Shown one piece after another: positions 6,979 through 14,702 of a stretch of 32,595 nt of DNA. This DNA is from an uncultured Lachnospiraceae bacterium (GTDB taxonomy: Bacteria; Bacillota; Clostridia; Lachnospirales; Lachnospiraceae). The stretch spans positions 1-32,595 of the forward strand of contig CANQBX010000044.1 in assembly GCA_947589095.1 (NCBI GenBank), read 5' to 3'. Within the stretch, counting starts at the first letter, position 1. Every line of letters begins with the position of its first letter. The notes under the pieces are model-generated. The model was not told the origin of the DNA and made no database searches. It saw only the letters and a list, made by a program, of their open reading frames with translations. Position numbers and translations under genes: made by a program.

Positions 6979-8322
6979 TTACTGTACGTCGGGCTGCTGC
7001 ACGAGGCCGTTTACATCCACGGTCCAGACGGTATCGTTGGCGTCCCTCACGTCCCGGAAGCCGGCGCCCAGTTCGGGATGCACGGTGGATCTGGATGTGG
7101 AGGAGGCTTTCTGGATCGTTCCGGAGGCGTTGACCAGATAGTTCTGTCCCTCAAAGGTTACCGGGGCATAGCGCAGGTCGCTGTCCGCGTCCAGACGTAC
7201 GCCGTGGTTATAGATGGCGTTTCCGTGGATGCCGTGGAAGCCCTGGCCGCGGGCGGAACCGTCGGTCTGGAAATACCAGATCTGGTTCATCTCCGTATCG
7301 TCGTTGAAAATGGTCTGCTTGCCTGTTTTCATGGCTCCGTTGTCTCCGAAATAATAGTTGGCGGCAGAACCGTCGTCAAGAGTCACGACTGTAAGGCCGG
7401 TCTGCATCTCGCCCCTGCCGTTGAAGGCGTAGCGGTCGGAACCGATGCCGAATACCTGGATGCCGCCGTTTGAGGCGTAGTGCGGTACGCCGCTCTTGAA
7501 ATAGAAGCGGAAGGTCTCATCCTCTTCCGAGACGCCCGGAATACCTGTGATCGTGAGCCATCCGGAGGCGCGCTTTCCGCTTTCCTCATAGTACTGATAA
7601 CCGGAAGCGGGTGCGGCGGAAGCGGCTGTGGCTGTGTCCGCCTGCTCTTCGGTGTTTTCGGCGGGAACCCTGTACCATCCGGTGATCATAACGCCGTCCT
7701 CGAAGGTGTAATAGGCGCCGCCGATCTTCTTATCCAGCTGGTTCTCGATCCTTCGGCCATGGCTGTCGAAGTAGGACCATGCGGTTGCGTCGCCGAATTC
7801 GTCGGTTTCCGCGGGGAGCTCGACCCAGCCCTTTTTCATGGCTCCGCTGCCGGCGAAACAGTAAGTGCTTCCGTCGATCTCGGTTAATCCGGTGGCCATA
7901 CGGCCCTCTTCGTCAAAGTAGTAGGTAACGCCGTCGATCTCCTTGAATTTGGAGGAAACCATCTGCCCGTTGGCGCCGTAGTAGAACCAGTACTGCGCGG
8001 GGGCCGTTTCATCCCACACATCTTCGTTTTCGACGGATACCCATTTATCTGCCGTGCGTTTGCCTTCCGCGTCCACATAGTATTCATTGACCTGGCGGTT
8101 CATTGCCATATTGCCGTTTTCGTCCAGGTAGTACCAGTCGTCCCCGTACTTCTTCCAGGTATCGGTCAGGGCGTACCCGTCGCCGTCGTAGTATTTCCAG
8201 TTTCCGTTTTCCTGCGTCCAGCCGGCGCTCTCCGCCAGAGCCGCGGAAGCGGAAACGGGAGCCACGGCGCATAATGCTGCCGCTGCGAAGACCGCAGCCG
8301 TCCATTTGATGGAATTTCTCAT
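6979..8322 (-). CDS. secreted cell-wall-binding-repeat protein
   Basis: This protein has 447 residues. A signal peptide (MRNSIKWTAAVFAAAALCAVAPVSASA) leads to an almost continuous array of aromatic/glycine repeats of the choline- or glucan-binding type, such as WKYYDGDGYALTDTW, WYYLDENGNM, TYYFDEEGRMATGL and YYTFEDGVMITGWY. The later units are longer and degenerate. There is no LPXTG motif and no recognisable catalytic domain, so attachment to the wall is probably by the repeats, and the role may be structural or adhesive. The start is supported by AAGGAG 10 nt upstream. The gene is divergent from the polysaccharide operon and is followed by a strong terminator. The repeat family call is firm; the ligand (choline, teichoic acid or glucan) is not known. 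Confidence 0.88.
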   Translation of the reverse strand: MRNSIKWTAAVFAAAALCAVAPVSASAALAESAGWTQENGNWKYYDGDGYALTDTWKKYGDDWYYLDENGNMAMNRQVNEYYVDAEGKRTADKWVSVENEDVWDETAPAQYWFYYGANGQMVSSKFKEIDGVTYYFDEEGRMATGLTEIDGSTYCFAGSGAMKKGWVELPAETDEFGDATAWSYFDSHGRRIENQLDKKIGGAYYTFEDGVMITGWYRVPAENTEEQADTATAASAAPASGYQYYEESGKRASGWLTITGIPGVSEEDETFRFYFKSGVPHYASNGGIQVFGIGSDRYAFNGRGEMQTGLTVVTLDDGSAANYYFGDNGAMKTGKQTIFNDDTEMNQIWYFQTDGSARGQGFHGIHGNAIYNHGVRLDADSDLRYAPVTFEGQNYLVNASGTIQKASSTSRSTVHPELGAGFRDVRDANDTVWTVDVNGLVQQPDVQ

Positions 8323-8379
8323 AAAATAGATTCTCCTTTTTTGATCAGCCTCAAATCCGGTTCTGCATTACGGTCCGAT

Positions 8380-8388
8380 TATATACCA
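8380..8388 (-). promoter_or_regulatory. extended -10 promoter for the large wall-repeat gene
   Basis: On the minus strand the sequence reads TGG-TATATA-AT, an extended -10 about 60 nt upstream of the start, with TTTTCA (complement of 8402-8407) as a possible -35 at 16 nt. Confidence 0.55.
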
Positions 8389-8460
8389 TCCGGGCGGCCC
8401 CTGAAAAGTGCGTGTTGCTGGAAAGCATGGCAGGAACGGGCAGAACCGGTCCGATATAGA

Positions 8461-8472
8461 AAAGTACTTTTA
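8461..8472. promoter_or_regulatory. 12-bp palindrome overlapping the polysaccharide promoter
   Basis: AAAAGTACTTTT is a perfect palindrome that overlaps the expected -35 position (about 8469-8474) of the extended -10 at 8489-8497. That placement fits a repressor operator, but no regulator gene is visible nearby. Confidence 0.4.
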
Positions 8473-8488
8473 AGTAGAGCAAAAGTGT

Positions 8489-8497
8489 GGTATGATA
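8489..8497 (+). promoter_or_regulatory. extended -10 promoter for the polysaccharide operon
   Basis: TGG-TATGAT lies 63 nt upstream of the ATG at 8561, with only a weak TTTTAA in the -35 position. It is the only good promoter seen before the tightly spaced genes 8561-17971. Confidence 0.55.
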
Positions 8498-8560
8498 AAA
8501 TTGTTATGTTATGTGCATTTGACTGCGGCGCGGCGCGCCTGAAGAAAGCAGGTACAGAAT

Positions 8561-10447
8561 ATGAAGATAAAGGTTTCCGACTATATCGCCGGATGGCTTC
8601 CGGAGCATGGGATCACCCAGGTGTTTACAGTGACCGGAGGCGGAGCCATGCATCTGAACGACTCTCTGGGACATGAGAAGCGCCTTCACTGTCTTTATCA
8701 GCATCACGAGCAGGCGTGCGCCATGGCGGCGGAGAGTTACGCGCGGATCCATAATACCATTGCTGCCGTTTGCGTGACGACCGGGCCGGGCGGAACGAAC
8801 GCGATCACCGGAGTGGTGGGCGGCTGGCTGGATTCGATCCCGATGCTGGTGCTGTCCGGTCAGGTGCGGTATGATACGACAGCCCGCTGGTCCGGCGTCG
8901 GTATCCGCGCCATGGGCGATCAGGAATTCGACATTACGAAGGCGGTCGGATGCATGACCAAGTACAGCGAGATGGTGATCGATCCGGGGAGGATCCGGTA
9001 CTGTCTGGAGAAGGCTGTTTATCTGGCTTATTCCGGACGGCCCGGCCCGGCCTGGCTGGATATTCCGCTGAACGTCCAGGCGGCTTATGTGGAGACGGAT
9101 GAACTGGAGGGCTTTGACGCGGCGGCCTATGAGGCCGGAGACGGCGGGCAGGGGCTTCCCCCGAAGGTGACGGAGGAGACGGTCCGCAGGATCCTTGACC
9201 GGATCCGGCAGGCCAGACGGCCGGTGCTGAATGCGGGCAACGGTATCCGCATCGCCGGGGCGTATCCGGCGTTTGAACGGGTGGTCAGGCTTCTGGGCAT
9301 TCCGGTAGCGACCGGCTGGAACAGCCAGGATTGTATGTGTACGGACGACCCGCTCTATGTGGGGCGTGCCGGGAATATGGGCGACCGGCCGGGAAACTTC
9401 GCGGTCCAGAACAGCGATCTGCTGTTTTCCGTCGGAAGCCGCCTAAGCATCCGCCAGGTCGGTTTTAACTACAGGACCTGGGCCAGGGAGGCTTATACGA
9501 TCATCAACGATATCGATAAGGAAGAGCTGAAGAAGCCCAGCCTTCATGTGGATATGCCGGTTCATGCCGACGCGAAGGATCTGCTGGAGACGATGGAGAA
9601 AGTGCTCCTTACGGAGAGAACGCCGGTTTTTAACGGCGGAGAGGGCCTTAAGGGCATGAGCTGGCTGGAGACCTGCCGGATGTGGAAGGAGAGATATCCG
9701 GTGGTGACGAAGAAGCATATGGAACAGGACGACAGCCGCAGGGCCAATGTTTACGCCCTGGTTCAGGAGCTGAGCAGCCGCCTGCCGGAGAATCAGATCA
9801 CGGTGGTCGGCAACGGCTCCGCCTGCGTGGCCGGAGGACACGCCTATGTGATCCGGAAGGGGCAGCGCTTCATTACCAATTCCGCTATCGCGTCCATGGG
9901 ATACGATCTTCCGGCGGCGATCGGCGCGTGCATGGCGGCCTATGACCCGCGCTTCCGCCGGGAGGATGAGCCGGAGGATATTATCCTGCTGACCGGCGAC
10001 GGAAGCATTCAGATGAATCTGCAGGAGCTGCAGACGATCATCCACCACAGGATGCCGGTCAAGATATTCCTGATCAATAATGGGGGATATCATTCCATCC
10101 GCCAGAGCCAGAGGAATTTCTTCGAGGGGCCGCTTGTGGGCATCGGAGAGGACAGCGGGGATCTCAGCTTCCCGGATATGGAGAAGCTGGCGGCAGCCTA
10201 CGGATACCCGTATGTGAAGGCCTGCCATAACAGCCAGCTGGCGGCGGCGATTGAAAGGACGCTGGCGATGAAGGGCCCGGTGATCTGCGAGGTATTCGTT
10301 ACGACGGATCAGAATTTTGAACCGAAATCGGCCGGCCGGCGGCTTCCGGACGGGACTATGACATCGCCGCCGTTAGAGGATCTGTCGCCGTTTTTGCCGG
10401 ATGAGGAGATGGATGCCATGATGATCATTCCCAGGATCCGGGAGTAA
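8561..10447 (+). CDS. ThDP-dependent acetolactate-synthase-like enzyme
   Basis: This 628-residue protein has the three-domain fold of the acetolactate synthase/pyruvate oxidase family. The N-terminal pyrimidine-binding domain holds the activating glutamate (Glu50 in HHEQA) and the TTGPGGTNAITG segment. The C-terminal domain has the ThDP/Mg motif from GDGSIQMN (from about residue 479) to INNGGYHS. The family joins or decarboxylates 2-keto acids such as pyruvate. It is not in an ilv operon: it heads a polysaccharide cluster and is followed by a sugar epimerase/C-methyltransferase and a secondary alcohol dehydrogenase. That context recalls YerE, which transfers an acetyl unit from pyruvate onto a 4-keto-deoxysugar nucleotide. 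A biosynthetic acetolactate synthase is less likely, because no small subunit or ilv gene is present. The ribosome binding site is weak. Family call firm, substrate inferred. Confidence 0.88.
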   Translation: MKIKVSDYIAGWLPEHGITQVFTVTGGGAMHLNDSLGHEKRLHCLYQHHEQACAMAAESYARIHNTIAAVCVTTGPGGTNAITGVVGGWLDSIPMLVLSGQVRYDTTARWSGVGIRAMGDQEFDITKAVGCMTKYSEMVIDPGRIRYCLEKAVYLAYSGRPGPAWLDIPLNVQAAYVETDELEGFDAAAYEAGDGGQGLPPKVTEETVRRILDRIRQARRPVLNAGNGIRIAGAYPAFERVVRLLGIPVATGWNSQDCMCTDDPLYVGRAGNMGDRPGNFAVQNSDLLFSVGSRLSIRQVGFNYRTWAREAYTIINDIDKEELKKPSLHVDMPVHADAKDLLETMEKVLLTERTPVFNGGEGLKGMSWLETCRMWKERYPVVTKKHMEQDDSRRANVYALVQELSSRLPENQITVVGNGSACVAGGHAYVIRKGQRFITNSAIASMGYDLPAAIGACMAAYDPRFRREDEPEDIILLTGDGSIQMNLQELQTIIHHRMPVKIFLINNGGYHSIRQSQRNFFEGPLVGIGEDSGDLSFPDMEKLAAAYGYPYVKACHNSQLAAAIERTLAMKGPVICEVFVTTDQNFEPKSAGRRLPDGTMTSPPLEDLSPFLPDEEMDAMMIIPRIRE

Positions 10448-10460
10448 GGGGGACGAACGA

Positions 10461-12602
10461 GTGGAGATTGTCGTTACGGGAGCCACCAGCTTTCTGGCAC
10501 GCCCGCTGATCGGGCGGCTGCTTGGGATGGGGCACCGGGTATACGCTGTGGTCCGTCCCGGTTCTGCCAATCTGGGATTGCTGAAGAGGGAAACGGGAGA
10601 GGATCCGCGGCTTCGGCTGATCGAGCTGGATATGGACCGGTTCGACCGGCTTGACCGGCTTCTTCCGGGATCCTGCCGGATCTTCTTTCATTTCGGGTGG
10701 GACGGTTCCGGAAGCGAGAACCGCAAGGACGCCGCGGTGCAGCAGAAGAATGCGGAGAATTCCGTAAAGGCGCTCGCCGCAGCCCGGCGGATGGGCTGCC
10801 GCCGATTCATTTTCAGCGGTTCCCAGGCGGAATACGGGATCTGCAGCGGCGAGATGACGGAGGAGACGGAATGCAGGCCTGTGTCGGAATACGGCAGGGC
10901 GAAGCTGGAGTTCTGCCGCCGCGCCATGCGGATGACCGGAGAGTGGAGAGACAGCGGAGCGTCGGAGCTGGAATATATCCACGCGCGGATATTCAGCGTG
11001 TACGGACCGGGAGATCATGCGTGGTCCCTGGTAAATTCCTGCCTGAGGACGTTTGCGGCGGGACAGACCATGGAGCTGGGCGACGGCACCCGGATGTGGA
11101 ATTATCTGTATATTGACGATCTTGTGGAGGGGCTTCTGGCCCTGGCCTTTTGCGGGAATACGTCCGGCGGTATCTATAATCTGGCCGGAGACCGGACGGC
11201 TACCAGACCCCTGCGGGATTATGTGGAGGAGATGCGTATCCTGTGCGGGGGAAGGGGAAACTGCGTTTACGGTAAAGTCCCGCCCAACGCGGAGGGAGGG
11301 GCCCGCCTGTGTCCATCGATCGATAAGATCACGGCCGCGACCGGCTGGCGGCCGGCGATCGGTTTTGAAGAGGGGATTCGGAGAATGCTTAACGGAAAGA
11401 AACGCGGGCAATGTATCGTGTGCGGACGGAAGCTGCCGCATACCGCGCTGATGCGTTTTGAGGGGATGCCGGCCTCAGCCCAGGATATTCCGGGGGCGGA
11501 GGATCTGGCGGAGGATCGAGGGATCGAACTGGCTCTGTATCAGTGTCCGTCCTGCGGTCTGGTTCAGCTTGACTGCGAGCCGGTGGCATATTACCGGGAT
11601 GTGATCCGCTCAGGCGGATATTCTACCACCATGGCGGAGCTGCGCGCGCGTCAGTACAGTCATCTGATCGGGCGTTACCGTCTGGAAGGCAGGAAGTTCC
11701 TTGAGGTGGGCTGCGGCCGCGGGGAATTCCTTCAGATGCTGAAGAATTTCCCGGTGGAGGGTTACGGTATCGAGCACAGGCAGGAGCTGGCCGGTATGGC
11801 GAGAGACGCGGGGCTGAACGTGTTCGACGGCTTTACGGAAACGGCGGAGACGGTGCTCGGAGACGCGGGGCCCTACGACGTGTTCCTTTCCTTTAATTTT
11901 CTGGAGCATCAGCCGGAGCCGGGGGTGATGCTGGACTGTATCCGGAATAATCTGACGGATTCGGGCATGGGGCTGATCACTGTGCCCAGTCTGGAGTATA
12001 TACTGCGGTATGACGGGTATTATGAGCTGATCCGGGATCATATCGCCTACTATACGTTTGAGACGCTGCGGTATCTTCTGGAGCACCATGGGTTTGCGGT
12101 GCTGGAGGAGGAGACCGTGAACCGGGATACGCTGGCGGTGATCGTGCGGAAGGCCGCTTCCGGCGCCTCCGATGCTTTCACGGGGGATGAGACGCAGCCT
12201 GCGGGTTCTTCTGCCGTTTGCGCGGATGTCTCCGGCTGGAAGACAAGCTATGAACGGATCCGCGGCCAGATGCTTGCGCTTGCAAAGCAGTGTGCGGCGC
12301 AGGGGAAGACGCTGGCGGTCTGGGGGGCCAGCCATCAGGGGTTTACGCTGGTGGCCACCACCTGTCTGGGCGAGAAGGCGTCTTATATCATCGATTCCGC
12401 TCCGTTTAAGCAGGGGCGCTTCGCGCCCGCTTCCCATCTGCCCGTCGTGTCGCCTCAGTCGGCGGCCGAAGATCCGCCGGATGTGATCCTGATCGCGGCG
12501 CCGGGGTATACGGATGAGATCCGCGGAGAGATCCGCAGGCGGTTCGGGACGGGCGTGGGGATCTGGACACTGCGCAGCGAGAAGCTGGAGGAACTGACAT
12601 GA
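10461..12602 (+). CDS. bifunctional NAD-dependent sugar epimerase/dehydratase and C-methyltransferase
   Basis: Residues 1 to about 312 are an extended SDR sugar-nucleotide enzyme: Rossmann GATSFLA, a FSGSQAEYG segment and YGRAK as the catalytic Tyr-x-x-x-Lys. Residues from about 316 match a TylC3-type sugar C-methyltransferase: a zinc-binding pair CIVCG...CPSCG, a SAM-binding EVGCGRGEF (about 416), an HIAYYTFETL motif, and the C-terminal domain with WGASHQG and SAPFKQGRF. In the characterised family these enzymes methylate C3 or C5 of a 4-keto-deoxysugar nucleotide. Both halves look complete, so this is a true fusion. GTG is the start, after a purine-rich AAGGGGGACG. The stop overlaps the next start as ATGA, so expression is coupled to the dehydrogenase. 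The exact sugar is unknown. Confidence 0.87.
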   Translation: MEIVVTGATSFLARPLIGRLLGMGHRVYAVVRPGSANLGLLKRETGEDPRLRLIELDMDRFDRLDRLLPGSCRIFFHFGWDGSGSENRKDAAVQQKNAENSVKALAAARRMGCRRFIFSGSQAEYGICSGEMTEETECRPVSEYGRAKLEFCRRAMRMTGEWRDSGASELEYIHARIFSVYGPGDHAWSLVNSCLRTFAAGQTMELGDGTRMWNYLYIDDLVEGLLALAFCGNTSGGIYNLAGDRTATRPLRDYVEEMRILCGGRGNCVYGKVPPNAEGGARLCPSIDKITAATGWRPAIGFEEGIRRMLNGKKRGQCIVCGRKLPHTALMRFEGMPASAQDIPGAEDLAEDRGIELALYQCPSCGLVQLDCEPVAYYRDVIRSGGYSTTMAELRARQYSHLIGRYRLEGRKFLEVGCGRGEFLQMLKNFPVEGYGIEHRQELAGMARDAGLNVFDGFTETAETVLGDAGPYDVFLSFNFLEHQPEPGVMLDCIRNNLTDSGMGLITVPSLEYILRYDGYYELIRDHIAYYTFETLRYLLEHHGFAVLEEETVNRDTLAVIVRKAASGASDAFTGDETQPAGSSAVCADVSGWKTSYERIRGQMLALAKQCAAQGKTLAVWGASHQGFTLVATTCLGEKASYIIDSAPFKQGRFAPASHLPVVSPQSAAEDPPDVILIAAPGYTDEIRGEIRRRFGTGVGIWTLRSEKLEELT

Positions 12603-13702
12603 AAGCGTTTGTACTGAAAGAACCGGGAGTTGTGGGATGGGCCGATGTGCCGGAGCCGGAGCTGACGCCCTATGGGGCTGTTCTGGAGCCGGTAGCGGCC
12701 GCCCCCTGTTCATCGGACGTCCATACGGTCTTCGGAGGCGGTTCGCGGAAAGCGCCGAATCTGGTGCTTGGGCATGAATGCGTGGCCAGAATATGCAGGG
12801 CCGGAAGCCTGGTCCGGGATTTTACTCCCGGGGAGATCGTGGCGGTGCCTGCGATCACGCCGGACTGGAGGGATCCGGGGATCCAGGAGGGCAATTATAA
12901 GCATGCGGCGGAACCGTTTTCGGGGCACCGGCTGGGCCGAAGCCGGCCGGGGGTTTTCGCGGAGCGGTTCGCCATACCGGATGCGGATACCACCCTGGCG
13001 AAGATCCCTGCGGGAGTAACCATCGAACAGGCGCTGATGTGCGTAGATGTAGTGACGACCGGCTTTACCGGCGCGGAATACGCGGATATCAGGTTCGGGG
13101 ATACGGTGGTTGTGCTGGGAATCGGCCCCATCGGCCTGATGGCGGTGGCCGGTGCGGGACTGCGGGGAGCCGCCCGTATCCTGGCGGTGGGGAGCCGCCC
13201 GGTCTGCGTGGAGCGGGCTCTGGAATTCGGCGCTACGGAGGTGCTGGATTATCATAACGGCGATATCGTAAAGCAGGTGCTTGACCGGACCGGAGGCCGG
13301 GGAGCCGACAGCGTCATCGTCTGCGGCGGCGGCGACGAGGTGTTCGCCCAGGCGGTAGACATGGTCCGTTACGGCATCGGAACGGTTTCGAATGTAAATT
13401 ATTTCGGGGGCACGGGGAATCTCCCGTTTCCCAAGTTCTCGGGCGGCCGGGGGATGGCCGGCAAGACCATTCACACGGAACTGGCGGCCGGCGGCCGGGT
13501 GCGGATCGAACGGATGATGGCGATGGCCGCGGCCGGAAGAATATCGCCGGAGAGGCTGATAACCCACCGCCTGTCCGGTATGGACAGAATCGAAGAGGCA
13601 TTGTATCTGATGAAGGACAAACCACAGGACCTGATCAAGGTTATGGTCAGTGAGAAAAGAGGCACGGATGAAGACAGTCAGCGTCGTTGTACCCTGCTAT
13701 AA
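12599..13702 (+). CDS. NADPH-type zinc secondary alcohol dehydrogenase
   Basis: This 367-residue medium-chain dehydrogenase resembles, nearly colinearly, the secondary alcohol dehydrogenase of Clostridium beijerinckii. The zinc ligands Cys37, His59 and Asp150 occur at the same numbers (PCSSD, LGHE, CVDVVTTG), and the residues that set NADP preference in that enzyme, Gly198-Ser199-Arg200 and Tyr218, are all present. The known family reduces methyl ketones such as acetone and butanone. Its place here, directly after a ThDP carboligase and a sugar C-methyltransferase, suggests that it reduces a C-acetyl (methyl ketone) branch on a sugar rather than working in solvent metabolism. The start overlaps the upstream stop by 4 nt, and its own 3' end overlaps the next gene by 35 bp. 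Confidence 0.9.
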   Translation: MKAFVLKEPGVVGWADVPEPELTPYGAVLEPVAAAPCSSDVHTVFGGGSRKAPNLVLGHECVARICRAGSLVRDFTPGEIVAVPAITPDWRDPGIQEGNYKHAAEPFSGHRLGRSRPGVFAERFAIPDADTTLAKIPAGVTIEQALMCVDVVTTGFTGAEYADIRFGDTVVVLGIGPIGLMAVAGAGLRGAARILAVGSRPVCVERALEFGATEVLDYHNGDIVKQVLDRTGGRGADSVIVCGGGDEVFAQAVDMVRYGIGTVSNVNYFGGTGNLPFPKFSGGRGMAGKTIHTELAAGGRVRIERMMAMAAAGRISPERLITHRLSGMDRIEEALYLMKDKPQDLIKVMVSEKRGTDEDSQRRCTLL

Positions 13703-14702
13703 CGAGGAAGAGAACGTAAGAGCGATGGCGGATGCCCTGCGGGAGATGTTCGCGGCGGAGCTTCCCGGCTACCGGTACGAGATCATTTTCATAGACAACG
13801 ATTCCAGGGACAGAACCAGAGAGATCATCCGGGAGATCTGCGCGGAGGATCCGGATGTCCGCGGAATCTTTAATGCGAAGAACTTCGGACAGTTCAACTC
13901 CCCCTATTACGCCATGCTGCAGACCAGCGGCGACTGCACAGTCCTGCTGGCGGCGGATTTCCAGGATCCGGTGGAACTGATACCGCAGTATGTAAGGGAG
14001 TGGGAGAACGGCTACAGGATCGTCATCGGAATCAAGAAATCCAGCCGCGAGAATAAATTCATGTACTGGCTGCGCGGCTGCTATTACAAGACGATCAGAA
14101 AGCTGTCCGACGTGGAGCAGATCGAGCAGTTTACCGGTTTCGGCCTTTATGACGCCGCGTTTATCCGGGTGCTTAAGGAACTCGGCGATCCCACGCCGTT
14201 TCTCAGGGGCATCGTCGCGGAGCTGGGGTTCAAAAGGAAGGAGATTCCCTATGAACAGCCGGAGCGGCGGGCCGGCAGGACCAGCAATAATTTTTATCGG
14301 CTTTATGACGCCGCCATGCTGAGCATAACCTCCTATACGAAGGCGGGAATCCGTCTGGCGACGTTTATCGGCGCTATAAGCTGCGCGGTAAGCTTCGTGG
14401 TGGCTGTTATCTATCTGATCATGAAGCTGATCTGGTGGGACCGTTTCCCGGCCGGCATGGCGCCCATGCTGATCGGTATGCTGTTTCTCGGATCGGTGCA
14501 GATATTTTTTATCGGCATGATCGGCGAGTACGTACTGTCGATTAATCAGAGGGTAATGAACCGGCCGCTGGTAGTGGAGGAAGAACGGATCAACTTCCCG
14601 GAGGAGAAAGCGAAGCCGAAGGAAAAAGAAAAAAAGAAAAAGAAGGACGTCCGGGAAGAGCATGCAAAAGCCGGCAGGAAGAGGACGGAAGGTAATATAT
14701 GA
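13668..14702 (+). CDS. GtrB/ArnC-like polyprenyl-phosphate glycosyltransferase
   Basis: This is a family 2 glycosyltransferase of 344 residues. It begins VSVVVPCYNEEEN, continues with FIDNDSRD and a metal-binding AADFQDP, and ends with two membrane helices (about 230-256 and 265-290). That architecture is typical of enzymes loading a sugar onto undecaprenyl phosphate at the inner membrane face, for later transfer by a GT-C enzyme. A lysine-rich tail of about 45 residues follows the helices and should be cytoplasmic. The ATG at 13668 is chosen because AAGAGG precedes it by about 5 nt; a GTG at 13650 in the same frame lacks a site. It overlaps the dehydrogenase gene by 35 bp. No GtrA flippase or GT-C partner is seen in the window. 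Confidence 0.88.
   Translation: MKTVSVVVPCYNEEENVRAMADALREMFAAELPGYRYEIIFIDNDSRDRTREIIREICAEDPDVRGIFNAKNFGQFNSPYYAMLQTSGDCTVLLAADFQDPVELIPQYVREWENGYRIVIGIKKSSRENKFMYWLRGCYYKTIRKLSDVEQIEQFTGFGLYDAAFIRVLKELGDPTPFLRGIVAELGFKRKEIPYEQPERRAGRTSNNFYRLYDAAMLSITSYTKAGIRLATFIGAISCAVSFVVAVIYLIMKLIWWDRFPAGMAPMLIGMLFLGSVQIFFIGMIGEYVLSINQRVMNRPLVVEEERINFPEEKAKPKEKEKKKKKDVREEHAKAGRKRTEGNI

Noticed and set aside
8561-10447. Housekeeping acetolactate synthase for branched-chain amino acids
   Set aside because: No ilvN, ilvC or ilvD nearby, and the gene is tightly linked to sugar-modifying and glycosyltransferase genes.
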